Origin: Bacillota bacterium
GTDB taxonomy: Bacteria > Bacillota > Clostridia > Christensenellales > UMGS416
NCBI GenBank assembly: GCA_023398815.1
Contig: JAEWRW010000046.1
Span: forward strand, 124,001-188,000
DNA length: 64,000 nucleotides
Reading direction: 5' to 3'
Positions 56,329 through 64,000 of this stretch are shown here, piece by piece (position 1 is the stretch's first letter; each line of letters opens with the position of its first letter). The notes under the pieces are model-generated. The model was not told the DNA's origin and did no database searches. It saw only the letters and a list, made by a program, of their open reading frames with translations. The position numbers and the translations under genes are program-made.

Positions 56329-56535
56329 CTTCGCGAATGCCGCTGCGGCGGCATTCGCGATTTGGACAGCTTGTCTCAATGGCCTTAAATCGTTTGCCGC
56401 ACGGGTCGCCAAACGATTTCAAACAGCAGCACTCATGCGGTTTTTGCGGATACGTTTCGCCGCGGGCGGGTTCTACTACTGTCTCGCATTGCACAAACGC
56501 AACGGTTCCTCCCGCCGAATGAATCGGCGATCGGC
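56329..56535 (+). repeat. Dispersed three-stem-loop element, copy B
   Basis: Plus orientation, between two minus-strand genes. Stem 1 at 56331-56361 (TCGCGAATGCCG/CGGCATTCGCGA) is an almost perfect palindrome. Stem 2 pairs 56387-56396 with 56410-56419 (10 bp). The GCACTCATGCGG box is at about 56430, and stem 3 (CTCCCGCCG/CGGCGATCGG) ends at about 56533. All three stems differ in sequence from copy A but keep pairing. Confidence 0.75.
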
Positions 56536-56604
56536 TCCTGGTTGCTTTGCCCATGCGTACTTTTCTGGCAAGCTGCTCAATCCATTGTGCCACAAGGAGC
56601 GCAA

Positions 56605-57876
56605 TCAGGCAATGCCGCCGCGCTTGCGGCCGATGTCCCGGCGATAGTGAGCATCCTGGAACTGTACGCGCTCCACCCCGCCATATGCCCGGTCGATGGC
56701 TGCGGCCAGGTTGTCAGCGGTGGCCGTCACACCCAGCACCCGCCCGCCGTTGGTGACGAGCTGCCCCTCCCGCAGGGCCGTGCCGCTGTGGAAGACGATG
56801 GCACCGGTGGACTCGGCCTCCGCCAACCCCGTGATGGGGTACCCCTTGGCATAGTCGCCCGGGTACCCGCCGGAGGCCAACACCACCACCGCCGCCGCGC
56901 CCGCCTTCCAGCGGATGTCGAGGTCAGCCAAGCGCTGCTCGCGTATCGCGAGCAGAATGTCGACCAGATCCGTCTCCAGCAGGGGGAGGATGACCTGGGT
57001 CTCGGGGTCGCCAAAGCGGGCGTTGAACTCAAGCACCCGCACGCCGCGCTCGGTCAGCATCAGTCCGGCATACAAGATACCCTGAAAAGGGCAGCCCTCA
57101 GCCGCCATGCCGCGCACCGCGGGCAGCAAGACCCGCTGGGTCATATCCTCGATCTGCTCCCGTGTCAGTGTCGCCGTGGGAGCGAAGGCACCCATTCCTC
57201 CGGTGTTGAGCCCCTGGTCGCCGTCCAGCGCGCGCTTATGATCCTGCGCCGGGGGCATGACCGCCACGGTCTTGCCATCGGTGAAGCACAGCAGCGACAC
57301 CTCGGGGCCCTGCAGAAACTCCTCCACCAGTACGGTGCCGCCGGCCGTGCCGAAGGCCTGTTTGACCATGATGGTCGCGAGGGCTTCCAGCGCCTCCTCC
57401 ACGGTGGCGCAAATGAAGACGCCCTTGCCCAGCGCCAGGCCGTCGGCCTTCACCACGATGGGGGCGCCCTGCTGGCGCACGTAGGCGCAGGCCGCGTCGT
57501 AGTCGGCAAACGAGGCGCTGGCCCCGGTGGGGATGCCGTACTTCACCATGATGTCCTTGGCGAAGGTCTTGCTGGCCTCGATGCGGGCGGCGGCCTTGCT
57601 GGGGCCAAAGGCCGGGCAGCCGACGGCCTCCAGCGCGTCCACCATGCCGTCGGCCAGCGGGTCATCGGGGGCCACAAAGGTCAGATCGATGGCATTCTCC
57701 CTGGCAAAACGCACAATGCCGTCAATGTCCCGCGCGCCAATGTCCACGCAGGTGGCCACCTCGGCGATGCCACCGTTGCCGGGGGCACAGTAAAGTTTGT
57801 CCACCTTGGGGCTCTGTCTCAGTTTCCAGGCGATGGCGTGCTCGCGGCCGCCGCCACCCACCAGCAGGATGTTCAT
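56605..57876 (-). CDS. purD: Phosphoribosylamine-glycine ligase
   Basis: 423 residues, ATG at 57876 with GAGGTG. The N-domain opens MNILLVGGGGREHAIAWKLR with CAPGNGG. The ATP-grasp motifs are in PIVVKADGLALGKGVFI and LEFNARFGDPETQVILPLLE. It ligates glycine to phosphoribosylamine, the second step of purine synthesis. It is the last purine gene on this strand, separated from purH by a kinase/oxidoreductase pair, and starts 22 bp after the PfkB kinase gene. Confidence 0.97.
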   Translation of the reverse strand: MNILLVGGGGREHAIAWKLRQSPKVDKLYCAPGNGGIAEVATCVDIGARDIDGIVRFARENAIDLTFVAPDDPLADGMVDALEAVGCPAFGPSKAAARIEASKTFAKDIMVKYGIPTGASASFADYDAACAYVRQQGAPIVVKADGLALGKGVFICATVEEALEALATIMVKQAFGTAGGTVLVEEFLQGPEVSLLCFTDGKTVAVMPPAQDHKRALDGDQGLNTGGMGAFAPTATLTREQIEDMTQRVLLPAVRGMAAEGCPFQGILYAGLMLTERGVRVLEFNARFGDPETQVILPLLETDLVDILLAIREQRLADLDIRWKAGAAAVVVLASGGYPGDYAKGYPITGLAEAESTGAIVFHSGTALREGQLVTNGGRVLGVTATADNLAAAIDRAYGGVERVQFQDAHYRRDIGRKRGGIA

Positions 57877-57898
57877 GGTTCGCACCTCACAGTCAAAA

Positions 57899-58804
57899 TC
57901 AACGGGTTGCCAGCAGCGCCTCCACCTTTGCAAGGGTGGGCGGGTACAGGGCCAGCGGGTAGCCCGTGCAGGCCACCGCCGCCGACGCTGCGGCAAACCG
58001 CACAATGTCGCGGTCATTCATGCCCTGGGCCAGCGCATACACTGCACCGGCCTTGAAGGTATCACCGGCACCCAGGGTGCTGACGACCTCAACCGCATAG
58101 GGCGGGAAACGCTGGACGGGCTGCCCCCGGCGGCCAAAGAGGATGTCCCCCGTGCCGGAGGTGAAGATGGTCAGGCCATCGGTGTGCTCGGTGTAGCGGG
58201 CAAAGAGCTCATCCCGGTCGGCGTCGGGGTAAGCCCCGCGCAGGAACTCCCCCGCCAGCACGTTGACGGAGCAAAGCCGGTGGGGTTCGCTGTCATATCG
58301 GCAGTCGATGGTCACAAAGGGTTTGCCCAGCTCCCGGCAGAGCTGCGCCGCTTCGTCGGATTGGCCAGCGAAGTACGGATCCACACCTGCGGCGCGGCAG
58401 GCAGCGATGGCCTCGCGGTTCGGGCGGTTCCACCGGGGCACGCCCTCGGCGTGGAAACGCTCAAACATGCCAAAGCCGTTGCGGGTGTGGCGATCGAGGA
58501 TCACCATATCCTCCAGGCCGTCAAAGCCTTCGTCGTAGGTCATGAGCGACGTGTCCACCGGCGTGCCACGGAAATAATCGGTGATAGGCCCCCAGGTCTT
58601 GCGCCCCAGGTGGATGCCATCCAGACGCATGTCGCAACTCAGGCTCGCCAGCACGATGGCGCAGGAGCCCGTCTCGCCGCCGGGGAAGCTGTGGCTTTCG
58701 GCAATCTCCGAGTAGTCGTCGGGCTTGGGGAACCGGTCGCGCAGGCGGTGGCTCGTCGTGATGAGCGTCATGCCGTAGAGGTAGATCTGCGGTCGTTCGT
58801 TCAT
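57899..58804 (-). CDS. PfkB-family carbohydrate kinase
   Basis: 301 residues, ATG at 58804 with AGGAGGAGG. The second PfkB signature is STLGAGDTFKAGAVYALA (catalytic Asp). The first, near the N-terminus, is SHSFPGGETGSCAIVLASLS, a variant of the GGxxxN motif with ETG. The ribokinase fold phosphorylates sugars, nucleosides or related small molecules. It is translated in tandem with the FAD oxidoreductase (12-bp gap), so the pair may act on one substrate. Which sugar or nucleoside is used cannot be told. Confidence 0.88.
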   Translation of the reverse strand: MNERPQIYLYGMTLITTSHRLRDRFPKPDDYSEIAESHSFPGGETGSCAIVLASLSCDMRLDGIHLGRKTWGPITDYFRGTPVDTSLMTYDEGFDGLEDMVILDRHTRNGFGMFERFHAEGVPRWNRPNREAIAACRAAGVDPYFAGQSDEAAQLCRELGKPFVTIDCRYDSEPHRLCSVNVLAGEFLRGAYPDADRDELFARYTEHTDGLTIFTSGTGDILFGRRGQPVQRFPPYAVEVVSTLGAGDTFKAGAVYALAQGMNDRDIVRFAAASAAVACTGYPLALYPPTLAKVEALLATR

Positions 58805-58816
58805 GGGTTCCTCCTC

Positions 58817-60019
58817 CTATGCCGGGTTGGGAACGACTTCGTCGGTGTGCAGGCGCACGCCGCCCGCGCGCAGGGCCTGCTGCAGCGCCCCAATGGGGAG
58901 CTCCGGCAGGGCCACGCCACTGGCCGCGCCCTGGGCCGCCGCAATGCCGGCAGCCTCGCCGGTGGCCGCGCACACGGGGATGACGCGGGTAATGTCCCAC
59001 ATCGCCGTGGTGACCGAGATGCACCGCCCGGCGGTGATGAGGTTGGCGACGTTGGGCGCCACCAGACACCGGTAAGGAATCTCATACACAGGGCCGACCT
59101 TGCGCCAGTCGCAGGTGAGACCGATGGAGTCGTCAAAGTGCTGGAACTGCTCGGCATCGTCCAGGGCATAGGCCACGGCCAAGCGCCGCGTCATGCGGAA
59201 GGACGGCACCTGCGGCACGTGAGCCGGGAAGAGCGTGTCGTCACCGCTGCGTTCCCGTTCCTTCAGGAAGTGCTCCAGTATCTTCTCCCGTCCGTCGATC
59301 ATCATGGCGTCCACATCAGCCTGCTGGGTGCCGTCGTAGAGCCGCTCGCCCGGCGCGGTGGCATAGTAGTTACGGGCCAGCTTGTAGAGGTGGTAGCCGC
59401 TGTCGCCAGCGGCGTAGTACCACATGGCCAGGTGGTTTTCCACATGCTTGGCCGTGGGCACACTGGCCCAGGCGCAAAGATCGGCGTCGCCGGTGCCATC
59501 CACAAAGGCCCGCCCGGCGATGGCCCGCCGGCCCTCCTTGTTCTCCACCACGAGGGCGGCGATGCGGTCGCCCTCCATGGCCACGGCGCAGGCACGGGTG
59601 TCGTAGTGGATGGTGACCCCCAGGGAAAGGAGCAGTCGCTCGGCCTCGATGGCAAAGAGCGCCGGGTTGTACTGCACGTAGAACCGCTGTTGGATGCGCT
59701 CCTCCGCCGTGCCACCGCCCAGCCACCCCACCGGGAACTCGTCCTCCGCCCCGTGGCGGATAGAGAGCCGCAGCAGCTCCTCGGCCAGGCCGAACATCAC
59801 CTGATGGCCGCGCCCGTCGCACAGCGGCAGGTAGATGGTGATGAGCCCCAGCGTGCCCAGGCCGCCCAGCATGCAGCCCTTCTCAATAAGGCATACCTTA
59901 GCCCCCTGTCGCGCCGCGGCAATGGCCGCCGCCATGCCAGCCAGCCCACCGCCGGCCACCACCACGTCGTATTCGCCCGTCACCGGCGTTCGCCGCGCCG
60001 CCTCCTCAATCGTCCGCAT
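58817..60019 (-). CDS. FAD-dependent oxidoreductase
   Basis: 400 residues, ATG at 60019 with GGAGGG. The dinucleotide-binding fold is EYDVVVAGGGLAGMAAAIAA, then CLIEKGCMLGGLGTLGLI; and FVDGTGDADLCAWASVPTAK and TAGRCISVTTAMWDITRVIP are typical of the FAD_oxidored (PF12831) group. The substrate class is varied: sugars, thiazoles, polyketides. The gene forms a tight pair with the PfkB kinase, between purH and purD. Confidence 0.9.
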   Translation of the reverse strand: MRTIEEAARRTPVTGEYDVVVAGGGLAGMAAAIAAARQGAKVCLIEKGCMLGGLGTLGLITIYLPLCDGRGHQVMFGLAEELLRLSIRHGAEDEFPVGWLGGGTAEERIQQRFYVQYNPALFAIEAERLLLSLGVTIHYDTRACAVAMEGDRIAALVVENKEGRRAIAGRAFVDGTGDADLCAWASVPTAKHVENHLAMWYYAAGDSGYHLYKLARNYYATAPGERLYDGTQQADVDAMMIDGREKILEHFLKERERSGDDTLFPAHVPQVPSFRMTRRLAVAYALDDAEQFQHFDDSIGLTCDWRKVGPVYEIPYRCLVAPNVANLITAGRCISVTTAMWDITRVIPVCAATGEAAGIAAAQGAASGVALPELPIGALQQALRAGGVRLHTDEVVPNPA

Positions 60020-60159
60020 TGCCACCCTCCGGTTTTTCTTACCAGTATACACCAGACCATACATTCATTTCACCCAAAGGAATGCTTCGTAGTGCCACAA
60101 GCCGGAGGAATTGCGGCACAAGCGCACACCATAGCGCCTACGCGTTTCACTCCAGCTGG

Positions 60160-60262
60160 AACGCTTTCATTTCGCAGCCACGAGGCGGTTCATCCGCCCG
60201 TGGCACGAGAAAAAACTCGCATGGAGCAGTAATCCTTCTCCGCCGCAGCGGCGTTGCCAATC
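60160..60262 (-). repeat. Short stem-loop element related to the dispersed family, copy F
   Basis: Minus orientation, inside the 365-bp gap after purH. It contains CGCCGCTGCGGCG, a CCATGCGAG box and a CCACGGGCGG ATGAA CCGCCTCGTGG hairpin (about 60178-60212, perfect apart from a bulge). It closely resembles the stretch at 63842-63930. The rest of 60020-60384 shows no gene; a small Ala/His-rich frame at 60019-60273 is not convincing. Confidence 0.55.
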
Positions 60263-60384
60263 ACCCGGCATGAGCCGAACAATAGAACGCCGCGCTGCGG
60301 CATGTACGCAGCGCGGCTGACCAAACGCTTGCACAAGCGACTCTCCCACTGGCGGCCGGCGCAAAGCCACGACCGCGACTCCGG

Positions 60385-61923
60385 TTAGCTGTGCTTGAAG
60401 TGCCGCATGCCGGTGACGACCATGGCGATGCCGGCCTCGTCGGCGGCCTTGACGCTGTCAGCGTCGTTGACCGACCCGCCGGGCTGGATGATGGCGGTGA
60501 TGCCGGCAGCCACGGCGGCCTTGACGCAGTCATCGAAGGGGAAGAAGGCGTCGGAGGCCAGCGCCGCGCCCTTGACCTTCTCGCCGGAGCGATCCAGCGC
60601 CTGCTCGGTGGCCCAGATGCGGTTGACCTGCCCAGGCCCGATGCCCAGGGACTGGCCGTCCTTGGCAATGGCGATGCCGTTGGATTTGGTGTGCTTGACG
60701 ACCCGCCAGGCAAAGAGCATGTCGGCCATCTCCTGCTCGGTAGGCGCGCGTTTGGTTACGACCGTCAGGTCACCCTCGGGCAGCAGGTCGAGGTTCTGGT
60801 CCTGCACCAGCAGGCCGCCCAGCACCTTCTTCATGTCCCAGGTGCCGCGGGCCACGGGGGTGGTGATGCCGGGCAGCTCCAGCAGGCGCACGTTCTTCTT
60901 CTTTGTGAGCACGGCCAGCGCTTCGGGCGTGAAGGCCGGGGCCACCACGATCTCCAGAAAGATCTTGCTCATTTCCTTGGCGGTGGGCTCGTCCACCGGC
61001 ACATTGGTGACCACGATGCCGCCGAAGATGGACACCGGGTCGGCCTCGTAGGCCTTGCGCCAGGCTTCCAGCAGCGTCGGCGCCGTGCCCACGCCGCAGG
61101 GGTTGGCGTGCTTCACGGCCACGACCGTGGTGCCGGCAAACTCCCGCAGCAGCTCCAACGCGCCGTTGGCGTCGCCGATGTTGTTGTAGGAGAGCTCCTT
61201 GCCGTGCAGCTGCCGGGCCGCGGCCAGCGAAGAGGCAGGCACCTGGGGCTCGCGGTAGAACATAGCCTTCTGGTGGGGGTTCTCGCCATAGCGCAGCTCC
61301 TGCTGCTTTTCAAAGGTCAGCGTCAGCCGCTGGGGGAAGTCCCCGCCCTGGCGGCGGCGCAGGTAGTCGAAGATCATGGCGTCGTAGTTGGCGGTGTGCT
61401 CAAACACCTTGCACTGCAGGCGGGCCTTGGTGGCGCGGCTCACTTCACCGCTGGCGGTGAGTTCCTCAACGATGGCCGGGTAGTCCGCCGGGTCAATGGC
61501 GACGGCGACGTCCTGCCAGTTCTTGGCGGCGGCCCGCAGCATGGTGGGCCCGCCGATGTCGATGTTCTCCACCGCCTCCTCAAAGGTCACACCGGGCTTG
61601 GCGATCGTCTGCTGGAATGGGTAGAGGTTGATGGCCACGATGTCGATGGGCGTGACGCCCAGGTCGGCGAGCTGGGCCATATGCTCCCCGTTGCCGCGCA
61701 TGGCGAGGATGCCAGCGTGGATCATCGGGTGCAGTGTCTTGACCCGGCCATCTAGGCACTCGGGGAAGCCGGTGAGGTCGCTGACCTCCACCACGGGCAG
61801 GCCCGCCGCGCGGATGGCCGAGGCCGTGCCGCCGGTGGAGATGAGCTCCACCCCCAGGCCATGGAGTGACCGGGCGAAGTCCACCACGCCGGTCTTGTCA
61901 AAAACGGATAGGATTGCACGCAT
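60385..61923 (-). CDS. purH: Bifunctional AICAR transformylase/IMP cyclohydrolase
   Basis: 512 residues, the usual length. ATG at 61923 with GGAGGG. The N-terminal IMP cyclohydrolase (MGS-like) domain opens MRAILSVFDKTGVVDFARSL, with LISTGGTASAIRAAGLPV and FPECLDGRVKTLHPMIHAGI. The C-terminal transformylase shows LRYGENPHQKAMFY and VVAVKHANPCGVGTA, and ends IIQPGGSVNDADSVKAADEA and MRHFKHS. It carries out the last two steps to IMP. Confidence 0.98.
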   Translation of the reverse strand: MRAILSVFDKTGVVDFARSLHGLGVELISTGGTASAIRAAGLPVVEVSDLTGFPECLDGRVKTLHPMIHAGILAMRGNGEHMAQLADLGVTPIDIVAINLYPFQQTIAKPGVTFEEAVENIDIGGPTMLRAAAKNWQDVAVAIDPADYPAIVEELTASGEVSRATKARLQCKVFEHTANYDAMIFDYLRRRQGGDFPQRLTLTFEKQQELRYGENPHQKAMFYREPQVPASSLAAARQLHGKELSYNNIGDANGALELLREFAGTTVVAVKHANPCGVGTAPTLLEAWRKAYEADPVSIFGGIVVTNVPVDEPTAKEMSKIFLEIVVAPAFTPEALAVLTKKKNVRLLELPGITTPVARGTWDMKKVLGGLLVQDQNLDLLPEGDLTVVTKRAPTEQEMADMLFAWRVVKHTKSNGIAIAKDGQSLGIGPGQVNRIWATEQALDRSGEKVKGAALASDAFFPFDDCVKAAVAAGITAIIQPGGSVNDADSVKAADEAGIAMVVTGMRHFKHS

Positions 61924-62044
61924 GGATTGTCCCTCCATAAATTTGATGACGATGTTCGTGGCCGGGCGGGCCATTTGTCGCAGCCTATGCTTCCCGGCAG
62001 TTGGCGGGGGATCCCCCAAAAACAATATCTGGTGCTGACTTTTG

Positions 62045-62689
62045 TCAGTCGTCCACTCTATCCTGTTTGGGCAGAACAATGACCTGCCGTCCCTCCACTC
62101 GCAGGCGGTCAGCGCAGAGGAGCACCACGGCCTCGGCCAGCAGGCGATGCTCGTGGGGCAGGATGCGCGCGGCCAGGGTGTCGGCGGTGTCGCCGGGCAG
62201 CACCTCCACGGCCTGCTGGGCCACGATTGGGCCGGTGTCCACACCTTCCTCGGCAAAGTGCACCGTACAGCCCGAGACCTTGGCGCCATAATCCAGCACG
62301 GCCTGGTGCACATGGTGGCCGTACATTCCCTTGCCGCAGAAGGCCGGGATGAGCGCCGGGTGGGTATTGAGGATGCGATGCGGAAAGCGGGTCACGGTCT
62401 CGGCGGTCAGGATCTCCAACCACCCGGCCAGTACCACCACCTCGGCCCCATACTCCACGAGGGTATGGTGGACGGTGGCCCCAAAGGCTTCGTCCCCCAG
62501 TGTTTTGCGGTTGACGTAGACCGCCGGAATGCCGGCGTCCCGCGCGCGCTGGGCGGCAAAGGCCGCCTTGCGGTTGTAGATGAGAACGCAGACGCGGCCG
62601 TCGATCTCTCCCCGGGCGATGGCGTCCAGAATGGCCTGGAAATTCGTACCCCCGCCGGAGGCCAGCACCGCGATGTTCTTCACAGACAC
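62045..62689 (-). CDS. purN: Phosphoribosylglycinamide formyltransferase
   Basis: 214 residues with a GTG start at 62689 (GAGGAGGG upstream, nine bases), overlapping the last codons of purM by 10 bp. The fold is the formyltransferase: IAVLASGGGTNFQAILDAIA, the catalytic region RILNTHPALIPAFCGKGMYG with Asn and His, and HFAEEGVDTGPIVAQQAVEV with the catalytic Asp. It uses 10-formyl-THF to formylate GAR, the third step of purine synthesis. Confidence 0.97.
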   Translation of the reverse strand: MSVKNIAVLASGGGTNFQAILDAIARGEIDGRVCVLIYNRKAAFAAQRARDAGIPAVYVNRKTLGDEAFGATVHHTLVEYGAEVVVLAGWLEILTAETVTRFPHRILNTHPALIPAFCGKGMYGHHVHQAVLDYGAKVSGCTVHFAEEGVDTGPIVAQQAVEVLPGDTADTLAARILPHEHRLLAEAVVLLCADRLRVEGRQVIVLPKQDRVDD

Positions 62690-63705
62690 AGGCGGATGCC
62701 CTCCTCGCCCTCATCCACCTCACCAATGACCCAGGCCTTGTCCCCCAGGGCGGTGGCACGGGCAGCCACAGCTTCGGCCACGCCGGCCGGCACGGCCAGC
62801 ACCATGCCGATGCCCATGTTGTAGGTGTTGTACATGGCGCGCTCCGCCACCCCGCCCAAGGCCTGCAGATGGGGGAACACCGCCGGCACCGGCCAGCTGC
62901 CACCCTGGATGACGGCGGTGCAGCCCGCCGGCAGGATGCGCGGGATGTTCTCAATGAACCCGCCGCCGGTGATGTGGGCGATGCCCTTAAGGGCAAACTC
63001 CTGCGTCAGTTGCAGAATGGTGTTGACATAGATGCGGGTGGGAACGAGCAGCTCCTCCCCAGCGGTGCGGCCAAAAGCGGGCACAAACTGCGACAGTGCC
63101 TCGGTGCTGTCGCCCATGAGCTTGCGCGTCAATGAAAAGCCGTTGCTGTGCACCCCGCTGGACGCAAGGCCCACCAGCTTGTCCCCCGGCGCGATGGTCG
63201 CGCCGGTGATGGACTTTTTGCGATCCACAATGCCAACGGCAAAGCCCGCCAGGTCGTACTCCCCTTCGGGGTAAAAGCCGGGCATCTCGGCCGTCTCGCC
63301 GCCGATGAGCGCGCAGCCGGACTGCACGCAGCCCTCGGCCACGCCGGCCACGATCTGGGCGGCGCGCTCGGGGTCGAGCTTGCCGGTGGCCAGATAATCC
63401 AGGAAAAATAGGGGCTTGGCTCCCTGGCAGACGATGTCATTGACGCACATGGCCACCGCGTCGATGCCTACGGTGTCATGCCGGTCGGTGGCAAAGGCGA
63501 TCTTGAGCTTGGTGCCCACGCCGTCGGTGCCGGAGACCAGCACCGGTTCCTCCATGCCCGCAAAGGCTTTGAGCGAGAAGAAGCCGCCGAAGGAGCCGAC
63601 ATCACCCAGCACGCCCTCAGTCAGCGTGCGCCGAATGTGCTGCTTGTAGCGTGCCACGGCCTCATAACCGGCCTCGACGTCCACACCTGCCTGCTTGTAA
63701 TCCAT
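62680..63705 (-). CDS. purM: Phosphoribosylformylglycinamidine cyclo-ligase
   Basis: 341 residues, ATG at 63705 with GGAGGG. Motifs: YKQAGVDVEAGYEAVARYKQ at the start, LVSGTDGVGTKLKIAFATDR (ATP loop), GIDAVAMCVNDIVCQGAKPL, GGETAEMPGFYPEGEYDLAG and HITGGGFIENIPRILPAG. It closes the imidazole ring to AIR. It lies between purF and purN on the same strand. Confidence 0.98.
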   Translation of the reverse strand: MDYKQAGVDVEAGYEAVARYKQHIRRTLTEGVLGDVGSFGGFFSLKAFAGMEEPVLVSGTDGVGTKLKIAFATDRHDTVGIDAVAMCVNDIVCQGAKPLFFLDYLATGKLDPERAAQIVAGVAEGCVQSGCALIGGETAEMPGFYPEGEYDLAGFAVGIVDRKKSITGATIAPGDKLVGLASSGVHSNGFSLTRKLMGDSTEALSQFVPAFGRTAGEELLVPTRIYVNTILQLTQEFALKGIAHITGGGFIENIPRILPAGCTAVIQGGSWPVPAVFPHLQALGGVAERAMYNTYNMGIGMVLAVPAGVAEAVAARATALGDKAWVIGEVDEGEEGIRLCL

Positions 63706-63841
63706 ATTTCCCTCCGGGGTCGCCTGCGGCGCTGTGCGCCTTGGCGAGTTTAGAAGTTCTTGGTCGGGGTATTGCTTGCCGCATGGCGTACACGCCGTCA
63801 TACGGCTTCAGGCCAATCAACTCATTCCATCGTTTACGTAG

Positions 63842-63930
63842 GGAACGCCGCTGCGGCGGGGAGGGCCGAGTGCCTCATACCAGTCGACAGGTGCCGCGGG
63901 CGGATGAACCGCCTCGCGGCTTCTGGGGTG
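63842..63930 (+). repeat. Short stem-loop element related to the dispersed family, copy H
   Basis: Plus orientation, in the 240-bp gap between purF and purM. It contains GAACGCCGCTGCGGCGG and GTGCCGCGGGCGGATGAACCGCC followed by TCGCGGC, matching copy F over both ends. The gap 63706-63841 shows no gene. Confidence 0.5.
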
Positions 63931-63945
63931 CCAACAAATAGAATA

Positions 63946-64000
63946 CTACGCCTTGGCTTCCAGTTCCTCCACCGGTACGGGGTAGTTGCCATCAAAGCAG
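63946..64000 (-). CDS. purF: Amidophosphoribosyltransferase, C-terminal end
   Basis: Only the last 18 codons are in the window: CFDGNYPVPVEELEAKA and a TAG stop. The CFDGxYP ending is that of PurF, and the position upstream of purM on the same strand fits. PurF makes phosphoribosylamine from PRPP and glutamine, the first committed step of purine synthesis. Confidence 0.8.
   Translation of the reverse strand, partial: CFDGNYPVPVEELEAKA

Noticed and set aside
20114..56535. The dispersed elements considered as transposons with their own gene.
   Set aside because: None contains an open frame or transposase. At most they are non-autonomous elements.
57797..60232. An 811-codon open frame on the plus strand across three genes.
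   Set aside because: It covers purD, the PfkB kinase and the FAD oxidoreductase in antisense. The minus-strand genes have intact catalytic motifs and good ribosome binding sites.

Overview
The window is a 64 kb piece of a GC-rich (roughly 60 % by eye) bacterial chromosome. The organism is most likely an uncultured anaerobic member of the Clostridia (Firmicutes). The evidence is: strong GGAGG ribosome binding sites in front of nearly every gene; a T-box riboswitch before metG and an L10 leader before rplJ-rplL; the UPF0237/UPF0210 gene pair; a glycyl radical enzyme with its activase; acyl-CoA dehydratase activase genes; and no outer-membrane genes. There are no rRNA or tRNA genes, no CRISPR array and no intact transposase.

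Layout. 1-10 kb: a partial GNAT, a secreted fibronectin-III protein, a DUF5685/DnaJ/membrane-protein operon, a metallo-beta-lactamase-fold hydrolase, and an AraC regulator divergent from a GH31 alpha-xylosidase. 10-18 kb: a large secreted subtilase-like protease with InlB and FN3 repeats, then a two-component system followed by a membrane protein and a VanY-type carboxypeptidase. 18-22 kb: ACT protein/UPF0210 operon and citrate synthase. 22-27 kb: an AraC/GyrI regulator, then a lipoprotein, an ECF sigma factor and a membrane protein whose outer domain is related to the lipoprotein. 27-35 kb: TIM-barrel isomerase, HD-GYP protein, ProC-like reductase, an Fpg/Nei-like protein, rplJ-rplL, rpmB and a MarR regulator. 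35-41 kb: a MacAB-like efflux operon and an AT-rich AAC(3)-like acetyltransferase. 41-48 kb: a glycyl radical enzyme with activase, downstream of an acyl-CoA dehydratase activase trio. 48-56 kb: RraB-like protein, T-box-metG, a repetitive DUF4097 protein, ThuA, GlsB, a small kinase, a leucine-rich-repeat protein and a 2'-5' RNA ligase-like protein. 56-64 kb: purine genes in the order purF-purM-purN-purH-(FAD oxidoreductase-PfkB kinase)-purD, all on the minus strand.

The most unusual signals are: (1) a dispersed family of roughly 200-bp intergenic elements built from three stem-loops. At least five copies lie in this window, with stem sequences that differ while pairing is kept, and most sit directly after the 3' end of a gene in the same orientation. 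(2) A glycyl radical enzyme whose active-site cysteine loop reads GCNW rather than the usual GCVE of the dehydratase/lyase families. (3) The sigma-factor locus with paired paralogous extracytoplasmic domains. Two genes (35206-35677 and 46798-47726) appear to carry single-base frameshifts; these may be real or consensus errors. All assignments rest on motif recognition by eye; no database search was run.
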